Below are positions 1 through 13,384 of a stretch of 64,000 bases of DNA, piece after piece. Both the position numbers and the translations under genes were made by a program. Where the stretch lies: NCBI RefSeq assembly GCF_910596095.1, contig NC_056551.1, forward strand, positions 3,100,001 to 3,164,000. The letters run 5' to 3'. The notes beneath the pieces were generated by a model. It was given only the letters and a program-made list of their open reading frames with translations. It did not search any database and had not been told where the DNA came from. How positions within the stretch are numbered: position 1 is the first letter of the stretch; the number at the start of each line of letters is the position of its first letter. The DNA comes from Thunnus maccoyii (Eukaryota > Chordata > Actinopteri > Scombriformes > Scombridae).

Positions 1-3000
1 GACTTGATGATCCCAAACATTTCCACTAGCACCACCACAAGGTTGGCATTTGTGGCTTTGAGTGAAAAATCACAACCATTATTAGATGGCTTGCCATACA
101 ATGAAGACATTCAAAACATAAATACAAGAATGAAGCATTTCCTTGACTGGTGAAGACCTTACCAGTCAACATAATTCATTACATTTTCAGATGGCCGCAC
201 ACATCTCTAAGCACTTTTATACTCACAACATGGTCGAATACTGTTTACATTCACTTCACTGCGACTAAAGCTCACCTTCTATCATCTTACAGTTTGGTTT
301 TCTTTACAGTAAGCTGCACAGTCTCACAGAGCTGCTAGTGTGGCTGCAGTGTGCTTCTTTTCACTCTTACATGGTCGTCACACATTCAAAGTCATTGCAA
401 AGAGCCGTTTGGTCAAAAAGTTAATTAAAACATCAATTAAACGTCTGACCTTCATTTTCTGCTCTTCATCCTGCACACTCACTGACAGAAAACAATGGCA
501 GACAAGTGTGTTTGAATGTTATTCAGACCAAAGACATGTTTCTGACTGAGTAGAGGTAATCAAAGCCTCCAGGACCTCCAGACTGCAGGAGCATTCTGAA
601 AATCACTCCTAACCAGAGTTCTCATACATCCTGGAAAACCTTGGGTCCATTAATGCAGCTCTCTTCTCATAGAAATGTCCTTTAAAAAGACAAAATAGCT
701 GAAAATGGCCTAGAGCAAAGTATAAGAATTAGTAGTTTGAAGGTCTGAAATCCCCCAGCCGTAAACACATTGTATAGGGCAGACAGATTAATTAGTGAGT
801 GAGTGGGAACTCAGGGGCGGGGTCAACGGGGGAAACACTACTGATCATATTCAGTGGGCCGCACAACACAGAAGCAAACCCAGAGGCTAGAAACTTTTTT
901 TGGCGTATGCACCAGCCGAGTAATTCCTATAGGACTGAATGAGTGCCATTTTTTCGTCCGGTATCCAGCTCTTATAATACATCTGTGCTTCACAAACACC
1001 TCCCTTTCCCCTCTTGCCTGGCCTGCAGGTGTTGCTGCTCCCACTTGCCTCTCAAAAATAGAGGAGCAACCTCCTCTGCCTCTATGGATGAGCCTCCTCT
1101 GATTCAGACACTTTTCACGCTGTGAGGAAAAGCTCCGCTCTGTTTCTCACTGTGAAGTCAGTCTGCTTCGATCGATCAGCGATGGGTTCGACTGAACCAA
1201 CTCAAAAGGTAGTCCAAAATGTTTGATCTTTTATATACTTGTTTTTGTCAGTTGCTGAAAATAGTAAAATGATTATTGATAGCTGCTTAAATATAATCAC
1301 CTGATTGTGGGGACTGTATGATGATACGTTTATTTTTAAAAAGACAAAAAATGGGGCAGCAAAACCATAACTTTGCTCCCCCTAAATGAATAATTGGGAT
1401 GAATTTGCTCCACTTGCTCCATTGCTCAGGTGCCTATTTATATACATGTAGTTTATTCAAAACTCAAGTTTTACAACATGAAGAAATAAGCAACTGAAAC
1501 CTGCTACAAGAACATATTTTTATTTCAATAAATATGATTGTTGCATGCCAGTCAGGGGCACTATGCCTTTGTAGGTGTATTTTCTTCCCTCCTGTCCTCT
1601 CTTTAGGTGCCATCAGCCAATTGTTTTCCACTTGTGCATGTCACTCATACAATTCCTTGGTTCCTTCAGATTTTGAATGAGCCAATCATCATCCAGAGCC
1701 CTCTACAAAAGAGCAGAGAGTGAGGGCCTGGCATTTTCTCTAGATCTGTCTGAGAGCTGTTGGTACATTGTCAGATAACTTTGTTAAAGACAATAAAGAC
1801 ATATATGGTTGGAGATTGAGGATGATAGGTACATCTTCACTCACATAGTTGGTAGACACACTAGGTTTATTGGTTGGTGCCTCTACTGTAATGGTTTTGA
1901 TGAAGTCAGTTTTGTAGATAAGGAAGTTAGGTGTTTTGTTTTGTTCTCAGATATACTTATGAGTAAGGCAGAGTTTTGTCATGTTGATTTTTCTGTTACT
2001 TTAGCACAACTACCTGTTGTCCCCCACATTTTGAGAACCATCTGTGTATTTGTTAATATTGTAAATAGTTGAAAATAAATTGTAAAATTCATCCACTTCT
2101 ACTTGACTGTTTCAAATTTTGTATGTAGGTAATGTCCATGTAAAGCAGGGTGGTCCTCAAAAGTCCTTGCCAGGTTAGAAAATGCCTAGGGATGAATGAT
2201 CATTTTGAAATTGTGAGAGTTTTTAACTATAATTTAAATAATTAATAGTCTTAACAAGTCTTAAGTCTGTGAGTTGGTGAATCAACAAAAAAGAAACCTT
2301 GGCTATTGTCTGATATGTACTCTCTCTGCATGCTGGCACCTGAACATTTTGGTCAAATATGGTTTTGTGTAAGATGAAACACAACACTGTATCAAGCTGT
2401 CTTTTTGTAAAACAAAGTGATGAATCATTTTGTACATACGTGATCTAGATGATTACTTCACATCAGTTTCAGACATGTAGCTAGCAGGTACCTCTATAGT
2501 TATATCAGTGAGTATAACTTGAACTTGTCTATGACCCCTTTTTTTTTTACATTCCTGGCATAACCATTCCAGTCATTTTGAATGTGAACAGCTGTGTGCA
2601 ACACTGACTGCCTTCCAGGAGACTGTCTGAAAATATGAGCTGTTATCACCATATTTAAACAATATCACGTCTCCCTCTTCTCTGACAGCCGAATTTTCAC
2701 TCTGCCTTCGACTGTAGCTGTTCAGAACAGCTATAAATACTTGTGATTTCTGACGTGATGGGACAACAAGTCGTATGAACCAGTTATGATTGACCAGTTA
2801 AACTGACCTGTAGCATATTGATATAAAAGTGTGTCATTTGGCATCAACTTGTAAACTGCTGCCATCTGACCTAAAATGGCACCATAACATTCAAACTGAG
2901 GTCACCCTGCACCCAGTATAACACATCTAGTCCATTAGCATCCAGACCTTTTAAAAAACATTTTAATAGTACAAGGTAGAGTTCCCCTGTGGCAATAAAA

Positions 3001-4015
3001 CATCCAGGACCATGGTTTGCCAAGAAGAATATATTGGTTAAATAATTTTTATCACCATCTTTCTTTGTACCAGTCACCTATCATTGTGTTTTAAAGGTAA
3101 TTATTGTGAGCAGTGCTAGCTCTCCTAATGGTTCCCTAGGATGTTTTGAAGCTACAGCATTTTTTGTCAGTATTGATCTGTTGTGTGAGGAGAGTTTGGA
3201 CAAGATTTAGACAGCTTCTCCAGTAAGAACTATAACTGTATATGGCTACCTTCTATAAGACAGTGAGCAAGCCAACCCCAAAGTGTAAAAGTAACTACAT
3301 TATTGATGTGATGTACTGGTTTGTGAAATATGTCCCCATAAACCACCCAACCTGTGTGTGTGTATGTGTGTGCGAACCATCTGTCTCTGTGTTGTAATCC
3401 GTCACATCATCTGTTTAACTTGCAAGGCCTCGACTGCTGTGGGTGATGACCTGATGCACAACACTGTAATGAGTCACTTCCTGTCTACAAAACACTTAAA
3501 CAACACACATACACACATAGCGGTTACTGTAAATAACAATTCCCAAGGGCAGCTGCACATATGAGTCGTTCAGCTGGATACATGTCAGGTAATTTTTACT
3601 AATGACTTTTCTTGTTCCTGACACTTAATATAGAAAACACAACAAGAGCATTGAAAAGGAAACACAACAATCTCAGTTTAAGTTGAAAATAGAATCCATT
3701 AACACGTGACAGGAGATAAAATATTTTAAAAAAGGAAATAAAAGCGATTACTGGCAAAAAAAATGGAGAATGAAACCATGAAAAATAAATCCAAATACAT
3801 ATAGTTTTGTTCAGGTTTTGAGTCTCTGAGATGTACAGTTTTAATCAGAACTAATCTGTAATATTTCATGGCTTCATATTTTTTTGTTTTGGATGGCCCT
3901 TTAAAAAAGACAGAAAGGTGAGAAACTTATAAGCAACTAACAATATTCATCATATGTGTGTTTTTTTCTTTCTAGTTATTTTTCTACCTTAATATGAAAC
4001 TTTATTTAACAAGAC
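1..4015. other. Non-coding sequence, no gene recognised
   Basis: No open frame here resembles a known protein, and the longest are under 90 codons. I see no tRNA-like fold and no clear transposon ends. One short stretch near 1181-1207 starts with a good ATG context and runs into a possible GT splice site, but nothing downstream confirms it (listed under findings). The rest is AT-rich sequence with homopolymer runs. Confidence 0.6.
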
Positions 4016-4019
4016 TAAT

Positions 4020-4385
4020 AGTCTACAGGCACACTAACAGCTCTGAGAGGCTGTACTGAGCTAAATGCTAAAGGCAGTGTGCTAACATGTTCAGCTACAA
4101 TGCTAGAATGGTGATCTTTAGCTGGTATGTTGTTAACCATGTTTACCATCTTAGTTTAGTATGTTAGCATGCTAAAATTTGCTAAATAGCATCAAACAGA
4201 TTGATGGGAATTTCAATAGTTTTGCAGGTATTTAGTCTTGAAAGTACAAAGGTATTGGATAAATTAAAAACTTAAAAACTAAAAAGTTATTAGGCTTCAT
4301 CCTTGGGGAACCATAGATACCTGTACCAAATGGCAATCCATTTAATAGTTGAGATATTTCAGTCTGGACCAAAGTTGTCATCCTT
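4020..4385 (-). repeat. Interspersed repeat family A, copy 1
   Basis: This segment contains repeated 'gctaacatg/ttagcatgct' words and, further right, a stretch that reads on the minus strand as 'ggtccagactgaaatatctcaac...'. The same two blocks in the same order occur at 51960-52500 on the plus strand, and part of them at 38105-38240. Three dispersed copies in 64 kb make it an interspersed repeat. I recall it as very common in percomorph fish but cannot name a family. No coding capacity. Confidence 0.65.
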
Positions 4386-4389
4386 ACAA

Positions 4390-5100
4390 TCAGGCAACTT
4401 AGCTGGTCTTGGACATCCTCTCTCCTGTATCTCTCTCTTTAATCACACTGGTTTTATTTCACCAGTGAAACTACTGTATGTTGATTACAGTTGTTAAACA
4501 TCAGTAACACTGAAGATACTTCCCATCTGAAGTCCAATATCTACAAGACAACTCACAGTCGACGAATGCTGCGAGGTATAGCAGTATGGAGGTTTGTGTT
4601 TGACCAGTCTGTAATGTATAGAACTGTCAACTTCATTAATTAATTAGTCAATTGGCAGGAAATTAACAACCATTTGAGTAATAAATTTATCTAATGAGTC
4701 CATTAAACAAATAACAAATTAACAATAACTGGGAATATTGCAAAAAGTGTCCAACCATCAACAAATACAAAATGTGACAAAGTGCAATGGAGATAAACTT
4801 ACTGAATAAATCATGATGTACATGAAGCATGTGACTTAATTGTCACTCAGGATGAAGAAGTGAAAAATGACGTCAAGCGAAAACATTTTAAAATTTGCTC
4901 TACATTTGGATGGAAACCTGACTTATATGGGAGGCAGAAGCCAAACATTTTTCCAGGTTCCTGGAGATGAAAGGGAGGTAAAGTTTGTGAGGTCCTGAGA
5001 TGCTTTCTGTGGCCATTGTGGAAATCGTTCATATCACAGGTCATTAGGACCCAGTCATTCAAAAAGTTTAATGTGGATCAGAATGATCCGGATTTGTAAA
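4390..5100. other. Non-coding sequence, nothing recognised
   Basis: AT-rich sequence between two repeats. No protein-like frame longer than about 70 codons, no RNA gene and no clear element ends were seen. Confidence 0.5.
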
Positions 5101-5109
5101 TCCCATGTT

Positions 5110-5570
5110 TTGCTATCCAGGATCAGGTAATCCATCTTACTTTTGTGCCAGTATTTCAAAGCAACATTGGATTCGATCACCTTGAACCAAAACAAATTTA
5201 CCAAATCTGGATTACCAGTGCTCTAAATGAGACTACATATCACAATGTAGGCCACTAGCTTTGTAAGGAACAACAGGTAGAATAGCCAGCATGGGGTCAC
5301 TAAGGGTTTTTATTTGAAGAGAGAAAATAGCACAATAAAACAATACAAACATCCCCTTCCCTTTTCAATTTCTTTTAAACAGTCAGGGGTCTGACTGAAA
5401 CTGTTTAAAAGAAACAGTCAGACCCCAGACACCCCTCTGCTGAGAGAAGGATAATCCTGATTTTTTGGATCAAAGGAATCTCATTCTTACTAAAAAGTTT
5501 TCAACAACACATACTGAAGGTCTTATCCAGATCAAAACCAAGACTGGATTACCTGATCTGATTTCATAAT
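5110..5570. repeat. Foldback / MITE-like inverted-repeat region
   Basis: The outer parts carry 'gatcaggtaatcca' near 5122-5135 and its inverse 'tggattacctgatc' near 5544-5557, about 400 bp apart. In the middle, 'ttcttttaaacagt' (about 5370) pairs exactly with 'actgtttaaaagaa' (about 5401) around a short loop, and 'ggggtctgactg' recurs inverted just beyond. Nested inverted repeats suggest a miniature DNA transposon or foldback element. The outer ends and any target duplication could not be fixed. Confidence 0.4.
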
Positions 5571-5971
5571 CCTTCTTTTCTTTTGAACAACCCTTTTTCA
5601 AGATTTGATCCAATCTGATAGCTGAAATCCAATCAGACTACTTCTGAACAACTGGACCCTGGTCATCGATGTATTTGCAACCAGACCTTTGAGTACTCCA
5701 AATTTAGCAATAAACATTAACAAGGAGCCAGTACAAGCACTGGACCAATACTGTCAGGCAATTATTTTTAGAATAAATCCATGGGGCAGCAGCAGGGCCC
5801 CCCCAGGAGACATGGGGTGTGATGCATAGGGTGTTTTTTGTCTACAGGAAGAGGCGGGGCTTATCAGTTCAGCTGGTAGCATCAGATTTATCTTCATTAA
5901 ACTTCAGGAAAATGTTGAGACAGTCAGCATCTGAACACACTGAGCTCAGAGGACCAGGTGCAGATACCCTC

Positions 5972-5997
5972 TGTGTGTGTGTGTGTGTGTGTGTGTG
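5972..5997. repeat. (TG)n microsatellite
   Basis: An uninterrupted run of about 13 TG units, 130 bp upstream of a longer TG tract. No function inferred. Confidence 0.95.
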
Positions 5998-6124
5998 ATG
6001 CTCTGTTGGGGAAAATCCATCAAGTATACACCAGAGTGACTGCTTGGACACCCTGACAGCACCCTATTAGGGTGACTGACACTGACAGACAGAGAGAGAG
6101 AGAGACTGTGTGAATCTGTGAAAC

Positions 6125-6126
<2 letters not shown>

Positions 6127-6183
<57 letters not shown>
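6127..6183. repeat. (TG)n microsatellite
   Basis: An uninterrupted run of about 28 TG units, preceded by a short AG-rich run near 6090-6105. Long alternating purine-pyrimidine DNA of this kind is likely length-polymorphic. It makes spurious Thr-His and Val-Cys open frames. Confidence 0.95.
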
Positions 6184-6185
<2 letters not shown>

Positions 6186-6189
6186 TTTG

Positions 6190-7900
6190 TTCTTGCTGAC
6201 AGGCCCACCTGCTGTGGGTCTCTGACTTTCACACACAGACCATCTCATGTATCACATGAGTTACACTGCAGGAAATCCTGGTTTCTGATTGGCTGGCAGG
6301 TGTTCTCATAACCTAGACACTATCTCCTGCTGGAGTTAATGTGTAATCTGTATCTGGATATTTTATCTGGAAAGAATATTACCAGACTTTAAGATAATAT
6401 TTGATAGAGCATATTGTACCCTAAAGACAGCAGAGCAGTTAAACCTGCAGCGCAGAACTCTTATATATATATAAATGAACATCTGTTACATTCAAGCCCT
6501 TGCCAAACAAGTTCACACAATGCTGATTAAGCCTATCACCGCCAGATAAATCTCTCTGTATTTCACAGTATATGGCGTTTTTAAATCTCATGTTAGGGGT
6601 GACATTCCCACGTTGGCCGTTTGGCTGTCAATAGTGCAGCTCTTCTAGACGTTTTAGGACCGAATGGATCAAATGCTGATAATGAAACGAGTCATTTCGT
6701 GGGGGTCGTGTGACGCTCAAAACTATCCACTATTTTACAGCTACAACAGTAGGTTACGGCCAGTGTGTTCTGGCCATCGGGCATACTGGGACAAATCTTG
6801 GTGGGCTATCAAAAAATACGTTTTTGGGCCGGTGGACCGTCAAAGCGTATCTGTCTTACTGGTCCTATCTGTTTGCTTCGGGGTGTGCATGAGAGCATGC
6901 TGCATGCCTGTGTCAGGCCGTATTCACACCAAATCAGGCGTTGCAGGGTTGAGTGGAGGTGTGTGTGGGGGTGTGGGTGTATTTGTGCTCTAGAATGTAA
7001 CCGCTGTGAAACAATCAGAAAATAACGTTTTATTGATCTGATTCACCGGCTTTCTCGCTACCAGTGCTCCCTCTCTTCATTCTCTCTCTAGCTCACTCAG
7101 TCACAGCTGTGCTCTCTTTTTTTCTCGCCTTTTTTAAAATGAAGCCGACAGAATAGTCTAACTTTACTTTTAACATTATCAAACAAAGAGAAATGTTCTC
7201 CCCTCGTTCTAGTAACATCGAGCTGAGCGCCCCCCTTTACTCTCACTGCCAGAAGAGGGAGACAAAAGTCCTGCATTCCAGCTTCAACAATATGAAATGA
7301 TTTATATAGCAAGTTTATCTAATATAAACATTCAACATATTCCAACTTTGAGAACTGAAAAAACTCAACTCAACTCAACTTAATCTCAAATCAAGGTCCA
7401 CTTACTTGCTTGTTCTGGAGCTGCCAACCGTATCACATGGTCTTCATAAGCAGATTGGCTTTGCTCCGTTGTCATGGAACTGTAGATGTTCAAACTTCCA
7501 TGATTCTGAGCACCTCTAAAGACAGTGTTCGATGTGTGCAATGGGCATTAATTACCACGACACTGCATGACACCACCAATGTGTGTAAGACAATGTCTGT
7601 ATTAGATGTTAGCAGAACAGCAGCAATAGCTTCAGTCCTCCATCTGTAGCCAAATTTCCATCAATTTTAACCGAATTTCCAGAAAATTTGAACAAATGCA
7701 CATTTCCATCCATTGCTGTTATACAAATTCGGGAAGTTGGCGTCGTTGGGATAAACAGTAGCGCTGATTTCCAGTTGGGGGCCATTAAACTTGAGATGCT
7801 GTGAAGTGCCAGTCAAACTTGAAACGGTGAAAAACAATGCAGAAAACATAATGGAAATATGGCATTTATGTTCATTTCATGTATTAATTTGAGGCAGCAT
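6190..7900. other. Non-coding sequence with a short AACTC array
   Basis: No gene recognised. A small pentamer array (AACTC about four times) lies near 7361-7380. Otherwise the sequence is unique-looking and AT-rich, with no open frame above about 110 codons and none resembling a known family. Confidence 0.5.
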
Positions 7901-7917
7901 CAGAGTCTTCGCATTTA

Positions 7918-8365
7918 GCGTTTATCAATACACCAACTGCCATCAAACATGGGAATAGGCTTCCTGCTGAGCTTAAAATTTGCACAGACTTTCATTCTTT
8001 GTTTTGGTGCAAAAAAATTGATATTGAGCAACTAGTTATATCAACATTAGTTTGACTGTGATTCAGATTTTAAATTGTATTGAATTGTAATTGTATAGTT
8101 GTACTGGATGAATGTGCCAGTATTTATATGATGATGTGTGTTTTTAGATTTGTCTGTATAATTGTTAGTGTGATAGAGACTATGTGATGTTGTTGCGTGT
8201 TAATGAATGTTTTTAGTACCTGGTGATTGTTCTGTGTGTACCTGCCCAGGGACCACAGATGGAAATTAGCTAATAGCTAAATCTGCCATAAATCATCTCT
8301 TCTCATTTTGAGATGAATGTTTTTTGTGCATGGTCCTTGTTTAATAGAGACTAATAATAATAATA
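7918..8365 (+). mobile_element. L2-type LINE, 3' end fragment
   Basis: The first part (about 7945-8025) translates to a degenerate form of the conserved C-terminus of L2/CR1-like ORF2: an 'NRLPAELK' block followed by a Phe/Lys-rich tail. It is followed by an AT-rich 3' UTR and the signature tail 'acagatggaaattagct' at about 8253. A nearly identical tail is at 38844-38963, and the large LINE at 16.5-19.4 kb ends with a related one. The element is strongly 5'-truncated, as usual for LINEs, and non-functional. Confidence 0.75.
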
Positions 8366-8823
8366 ACTTTCCACATCAGCCAAGCAAAAAACTTTGTGAT
8401 ATTTTGAGATTTTTTAAAATTTTTTTACATTTATCCTCAGGTTTTTTTTCCCAGGTGCCAATTGAGAATGCAAATAAAAACAGGTGGATGGCACTGTGTT
8501 TACACAGGATGCGTTCAGGCACAGTGTTGAGGATAGGTCCTCTGAATTTTGGCAGCCCTCAGAGCCCAACACATAATCACTGTAGTTACGCATGTAAAAC
8601 AGAAGTAAACAGACTTGATATAAGAGCAACGTTACTCTAAAAAGGCATCAGGAGCAGGTAAGGGTGTCAGGAAACAACAGCTAGAAAATACCAGGTTTCC
8701 AATATAACAGGAAGTTTTATAATATCAGTTAGGTGTCAGAATTCCTTACACAATAGGAAATGCTCATACATGACACGGTTGGGTCATTTTGAGCATCCAC
8801 TTAATCTGGAAATCATCCTTGTT

Positions 8824-8853
8824 ATATACATATATATATATATATATATATAC
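8824..8853. repeat. (TA)n microsatellite
   Basis: A run of about 14-15 TA/AT units. No adjacent gene. Confidence 0.9.
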
Positions 8854-9149
8854 AGTTTATGGTTAAACCTGACAGGTTGGACCCACCACCTGGAATGAAT
8901 GGAGATGAATAGATGACTATAAATGTTTACAGCAACACTGAAATAACTGATCAAACACTGAGACATCCTACTGCTTAAAGTCCAGCTGAAATCACATTTA
9001 ATCATCCCTCTTTTCAGTCAAAAATACCGGCAACAGGTGTTTAAAAATATATTAGAAATTGTTTTGTACTACTAATATGAACATGAAGAAAAATGATGTT
9101 TGGGTAAATATCAGAAACGTTCCTTTTTGTCTTTTTGTTTCATTGACAG

Positions 9150-9375
9150 CAGCTGGCGGGCTACATCTGTAACACTGAAGGAAACAAGATACAAAGTAAA
9201 CAAACTGCTGCTACAAGTCCTTGAAATGACATTTGCAGGTATGTTTACATGCTGTATAATGTGCTGCAGCTGAGCAGCCTGCTAACTGACGTTAGTGGTG
9301 AATGTTTGTTTGGTGGCTCGTTCAACAAGCTAAGGTGACAAGACGTGTTCATGTTTGCAAGTTAGATAAGGAGAC
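9150..9375 (+). repeat. Interspersed repeat family B, copy 1
   Basis: This block matches the reverse complement of about 13385-13660 closely. Shared landmarks, in order, are 'acaaagtaaacaaactgc', 'tgtgctgcagctgagcag', 'tgacgttag' and 'ggtggctcgttcaacaagct'. The two copies are 4 kb apart in opposite orientation. No protein and no terminal repeats were identified; the family is unknown to me. Confidence 0.7.
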
Positions 9376-9379
9376 TTTA

Positions 9380-12300
9380 GCAGGAAAGCTAATGTGGGTT
9401 GTTGTTCAGAGTTTGTGGCTTGTGTTATGTAGCAGGATGCTATCAGGCTCAGTGTGACCGTCTGCTCTGCCTTTGATAGAACGCCATGTTACCGCTTTAT
9501 GCAAGATTTGATTTGCTGTATGGAAACAAGGTCTCCATCTACGTAGACTGATAATGGAACAGTATTTAAAATGTAAAACTAGGGGGCACCAACAGGAAAT
9601 CAAAGAATCAAAGAAAATAATAATAATTTGCCGTCAGCAGATATAAACCTTCCTTGAACACTGGTTTAAAACCCTCAAAAGAACTGAAGGTGTTTGCATG
9701 ATGTGAGCGTTGAGTTTTAATCTGTGTTGTCAGCCTGTGACATCATCAGCCTAATTGATGCAACTGAGCAATAATCTGCCACACCTGGTATTTACTAGCT
9801 CAGTGGATCTCCTGCTTTAAATAGACACACAGCCTGTGCAGATAGTTGTCTACAAAAGTTGTCTATCAAACGTGTGCAAGACAGACAACTGAAAAAACGG
9901 CTGAAACACCTTCTGTGTAAACAAGCTGTAAAATGTCTCAACCATGTTGGCTTAACAACTTAGTTTGACAGTAAGAGGTGTTCAAAGTCAAGGAAGATTA
10001 AAAGTCTACAGTTCTACAGTGATGAAGGTACAGTCAGACTTGTTTTGTCAGCTGCTTTTTTTTTCTCTGCAAGCATTTAGATTTGTCACAGTATGAAAAG
10101 AACAGGTGTTACTAAGAACATTAACCATGGCTCTAAGTGTCCCAGTAAGTCATTACAGTGTGACGGTGTACCTGCATGTACAATACCAGGACACTCAAGC
10201 ACCTACATGGAACTCAGTCATCATTCATTTTATTATTTACACCTGTGATTTTACTGCTGTCACAAAATTTAAAAGTTTTTTCTTATCCAAACATATAACA
10301 GCAGACATGTAAATCAACTCTCTGTCAGTTCTCTATCAGACAAAGAGGAGCTCAGCTGTGAAATAAGTACCAGCATATTGCAACACAATCTTCTCACCTC
10401 TATTAAAAACTCTGAATTTATGTATTTTCTTCCTTGGCAAACTTCAGTTTTAGATATTGTCCTTTTTTTTTTTTTGGTGAGATGTCTTTGTAAGCCCTCT
10501 TGTTTTTTTGTTTGTTTTTTTTTTTAATCTCAGCAGCACCAGTCCTTTTGTACATGTAATGCATTATGAGATTCAGTTTTGTGTCTTATTATTTGTGCAA
10601 AATAAACTAAAATTAAAAGTATTAACTCGGGGTGCTGCACAGTTTTCCCTCACTTTCCTCTGACTGTGTTCTGTTGTTGCCATGGTCACATGACAAGCTG
10701 CAAAAAGTGAGAATAGTAGCAGCCTCTTCTCTTTCCTAGTGTTGCTGCTGACGCCCGCGTTGGTGGCAGCGTCGCCGTCATGTTACATTGTGGAGACCTG
10801 TGGCAGCAGAACCGCTCACTGTCTCAAAGCATCTTCACACATATGGATTCAAAGACTCGAGAAGGTGCGATGTGGGGAAGGTGTGAAAGGTTCAACTTCA
10901 TGCAAATGTCTTCTGATGTGCTGGAGCAACAACCTGTACAACCAATCACGCTCATCATGTCTCCCTCACAGAATAGAATAAACAGAACATAATTGTTTTC
11001 TGTTCCACTGGACTGCATAAAAGAACTTCAAAAAAAGGAGAAGAAGAAGATTGTTGTGTTTTCTAATTCTCTACGATAAAACTTGAACCAGCGAGTATGT
11101 ACTTGTTCCTCTCGTCCCTCCATCTTCTCCTCCTTCCCATCCGCCACCATAACGTCTCCCCCTCCTCTTTCCTCCCATTAGGTGAACCAGTGTTAACAAC
11201 CTCTAAAAAATAATCTTGCCTCCATCATAATTGCCGTTCTTGACAAATGTAAAGATGATTAAAAGTAGCTTAGCAGCTTCAGTTGGGGCAGCACTGCTCC
11301 CTGGGGCATACAGTGTGTGTGTGTGTGTGTTAATCCAGTAGAAGTTAGAAATGTAATTAAAGGCAGTGTGAGTATGAGGTTCAAGCTAACAGAGGTCAGA
11401 GCAGCTGCCGCAGAAGCATTAAAGCAACACTGCAATCTGACACACAGACGTTAAAGGATCCATCTGCCAAAATTACAAACAAACATATTTCTTCTCTTCC
11501 CTGATGGGTTTTTTTTCTCCCTGCACCCCAATATGATGGAGGTGAATTGGTTTGTTAGTTGGTTAGCACTGAAAAATGAACTCAACAGCAACAAATCTTT
11601 CTAGAAACAATGTCCATGTTCCTCTGGATAATCCACAGAACACACTGGAGACAGTTTTCACGGGGACAACTTGTTCTGTGGGTGGAAAATATTAAAACTT
11701 GGTATCTAGCCCTGAGGCTAGATAGCACAACAATAAAACACAACATTTCAGAAAACACAACAACAGTCATAAAGCACGACATTTCAGAAATTACGACATT
11801 TTGGAAAACAACATTTCACAAAACACAATGACATTTCACCAAATGGAAAAGGTAGGGACAGCAATTCCTGGACAGAACCCAAGTCAGTCAAGTCTGTGCT
11901 ACTGGGCCTTTGTCTTCATTAAAAAAGTTGATGTAAACCAGGCAGTGTTTCCCCTAGGTTGACTGCTTTGGAGTGACGGGGGGGGGGGGGTGGTTGTTGT
12001 CATCTGTGGGGGCATATGAAAAACTCAAGACAGAGACTCATCAGCCACACATTTCTCCGTTCTCTGTTAAAGAGCACCTTAAAAGTCAGTTCACTTTTAG
12101 TGAGACTGTCAAGTTAAGCTAACGTGTTGTTGCTAACTTCGGGGCTAACACCCTTTGATAGATGAGTATCTGCTCCGCTAGTACTGGACTGCGAGGGAAC
12201 CATGTGATTCAGTAAAAAAGCTGAATAATAATTATATAAGTTTACAGGCTATTATAGGCTATTTTGGGGTAAATACCTTGAAATTTGCACAGTGTGTGGT

Positions 12301-12725
12301 CCATTTTCCTCTTCACTCAGTGTCATGCAATTGTCAACCTCTCTCTCCAGCAAAAAGGTCGCTGAAAACGTATTGTTGCTAATGGAGGCCATCGTCTACC
12401 TGAGCAAGCTAGTGAGTGGGTTTCCCAGGCTACATACATGGTTCCAATACAATGAAATACAATGAAAAAACTCACAGTACAGATTGTATCATGATTTTGA
12501 GTCAGGGATCAGATCATTTTTTCGTATCAGCAAAAAGAAAAAAGAAAAAAATATATATAAGTATAACTTTGCTTTCCATTTATTCTGTAAAACACTTCAA
12601 ACAAGGAACGTTTGGCCATGTCCTAAATGACAACAAGATTCAAGATGTCCAATGATGTTAAAATATATACAATATTCAACACTCAATTGCTAAATTAAAG
12701 TGTAATATGAGGAATGATACCTTCC
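9380..12725. other. Non-coding sequence with small simple repeats
   Basis: No gene recognised. Contents are a (TG)9 tract at 11313-11330, a run of 13 G at 11978-11990, T-rich runs near 10440-10540, and an 'acaacatttcagaaaacacaac'-like A/C-rich stretch near 11730-11840. The remaining sequence has no frame resembling a known protein. Confidence 0.5.
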
Positions 12726-12733
12726 TCCTTTAA

Positions 12734-13321
12734 ATGGGACATATTATGCTTTTCCTTATTTTCAGACATATATATGATGTCACAATGTCGGATGTTCATG
12801 TTAAAAGCGACCGACGTGTCAAATAACCAGGTAAACGTATGTAGCAGTAATCCCTGTGAGCAGAAAGCAGCAGTTTCAGACAACTCTGAACGCTGAGTTT
12901 CCACTTTTAGCCTGAGCTGACATCAGTTTGTGATGGATTTCTTTATATGGACATCTGCTACGTGCACAGCGTGCAAGTTCGCTGCTCTGGTCTGGGAGTA
13001 GTTACACCAAGCCACGACGAAGCTCTGCTAAGTCAGTGAGGAACATGTTTTTACTTCCTGTAAATTATTCACAATAAAAGTCTCCCAATAATAAAAGCTT
13101 TTAATTTGAAGCAGTAAAGCAGGAAATGTTTGATTTGCAATGACAGTAATGTTACACAACTCTGATACTAAAGCTGACCAATCAGAACAGAGTGGGCTCA
13201 TTGGGAGGGGGGCCTTAAAGAGACAGGAGCTAAGACGGACTGTAAGAGAAACTATGTATATTGAGGGGCTGCATAAAGTGCTCTAAAAATTGAAGGTTGA
13301 AATGAGCATAATAAGTCCTCT
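12734..13321. mobile_element. piggyBac-type MITE with TTAA target site
   Basis: The element is bounded by TTAA on both sides (12730-12733 and 13322-13325). The left end reads 'ATGGGACATATTATGCT' and the right end, reverse complemented, reads 'AGAGGACTTATTATGCT', an imperfect terminal inverted repeat. TTAA duplication is characteristic of piggyBac-superfamily insertion. At about 588 bp with no coding frame it would be non-autonomous. I recall similar miniature elements as common in fish. Confidence 0.7.
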
Positions 13322-13384
13322 TTAAACTTGGTAGTGAATTAAACAGTAGCCTGTATCCACATCATCAAAACTTGATGATAACTT

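Noticed and set aside
5946..6248. Thr-His repeat 'proteins'
   Set aside because: Pure translation of the (TG)n microsatellite; the same applies to frames over 53282-53586 and 56847-57131.
10739..10992. Overlapping plus-strand frames of 70-80 codons
   Set aside because: Cys/Ser-rich, no motif, no conserved context; not supported.
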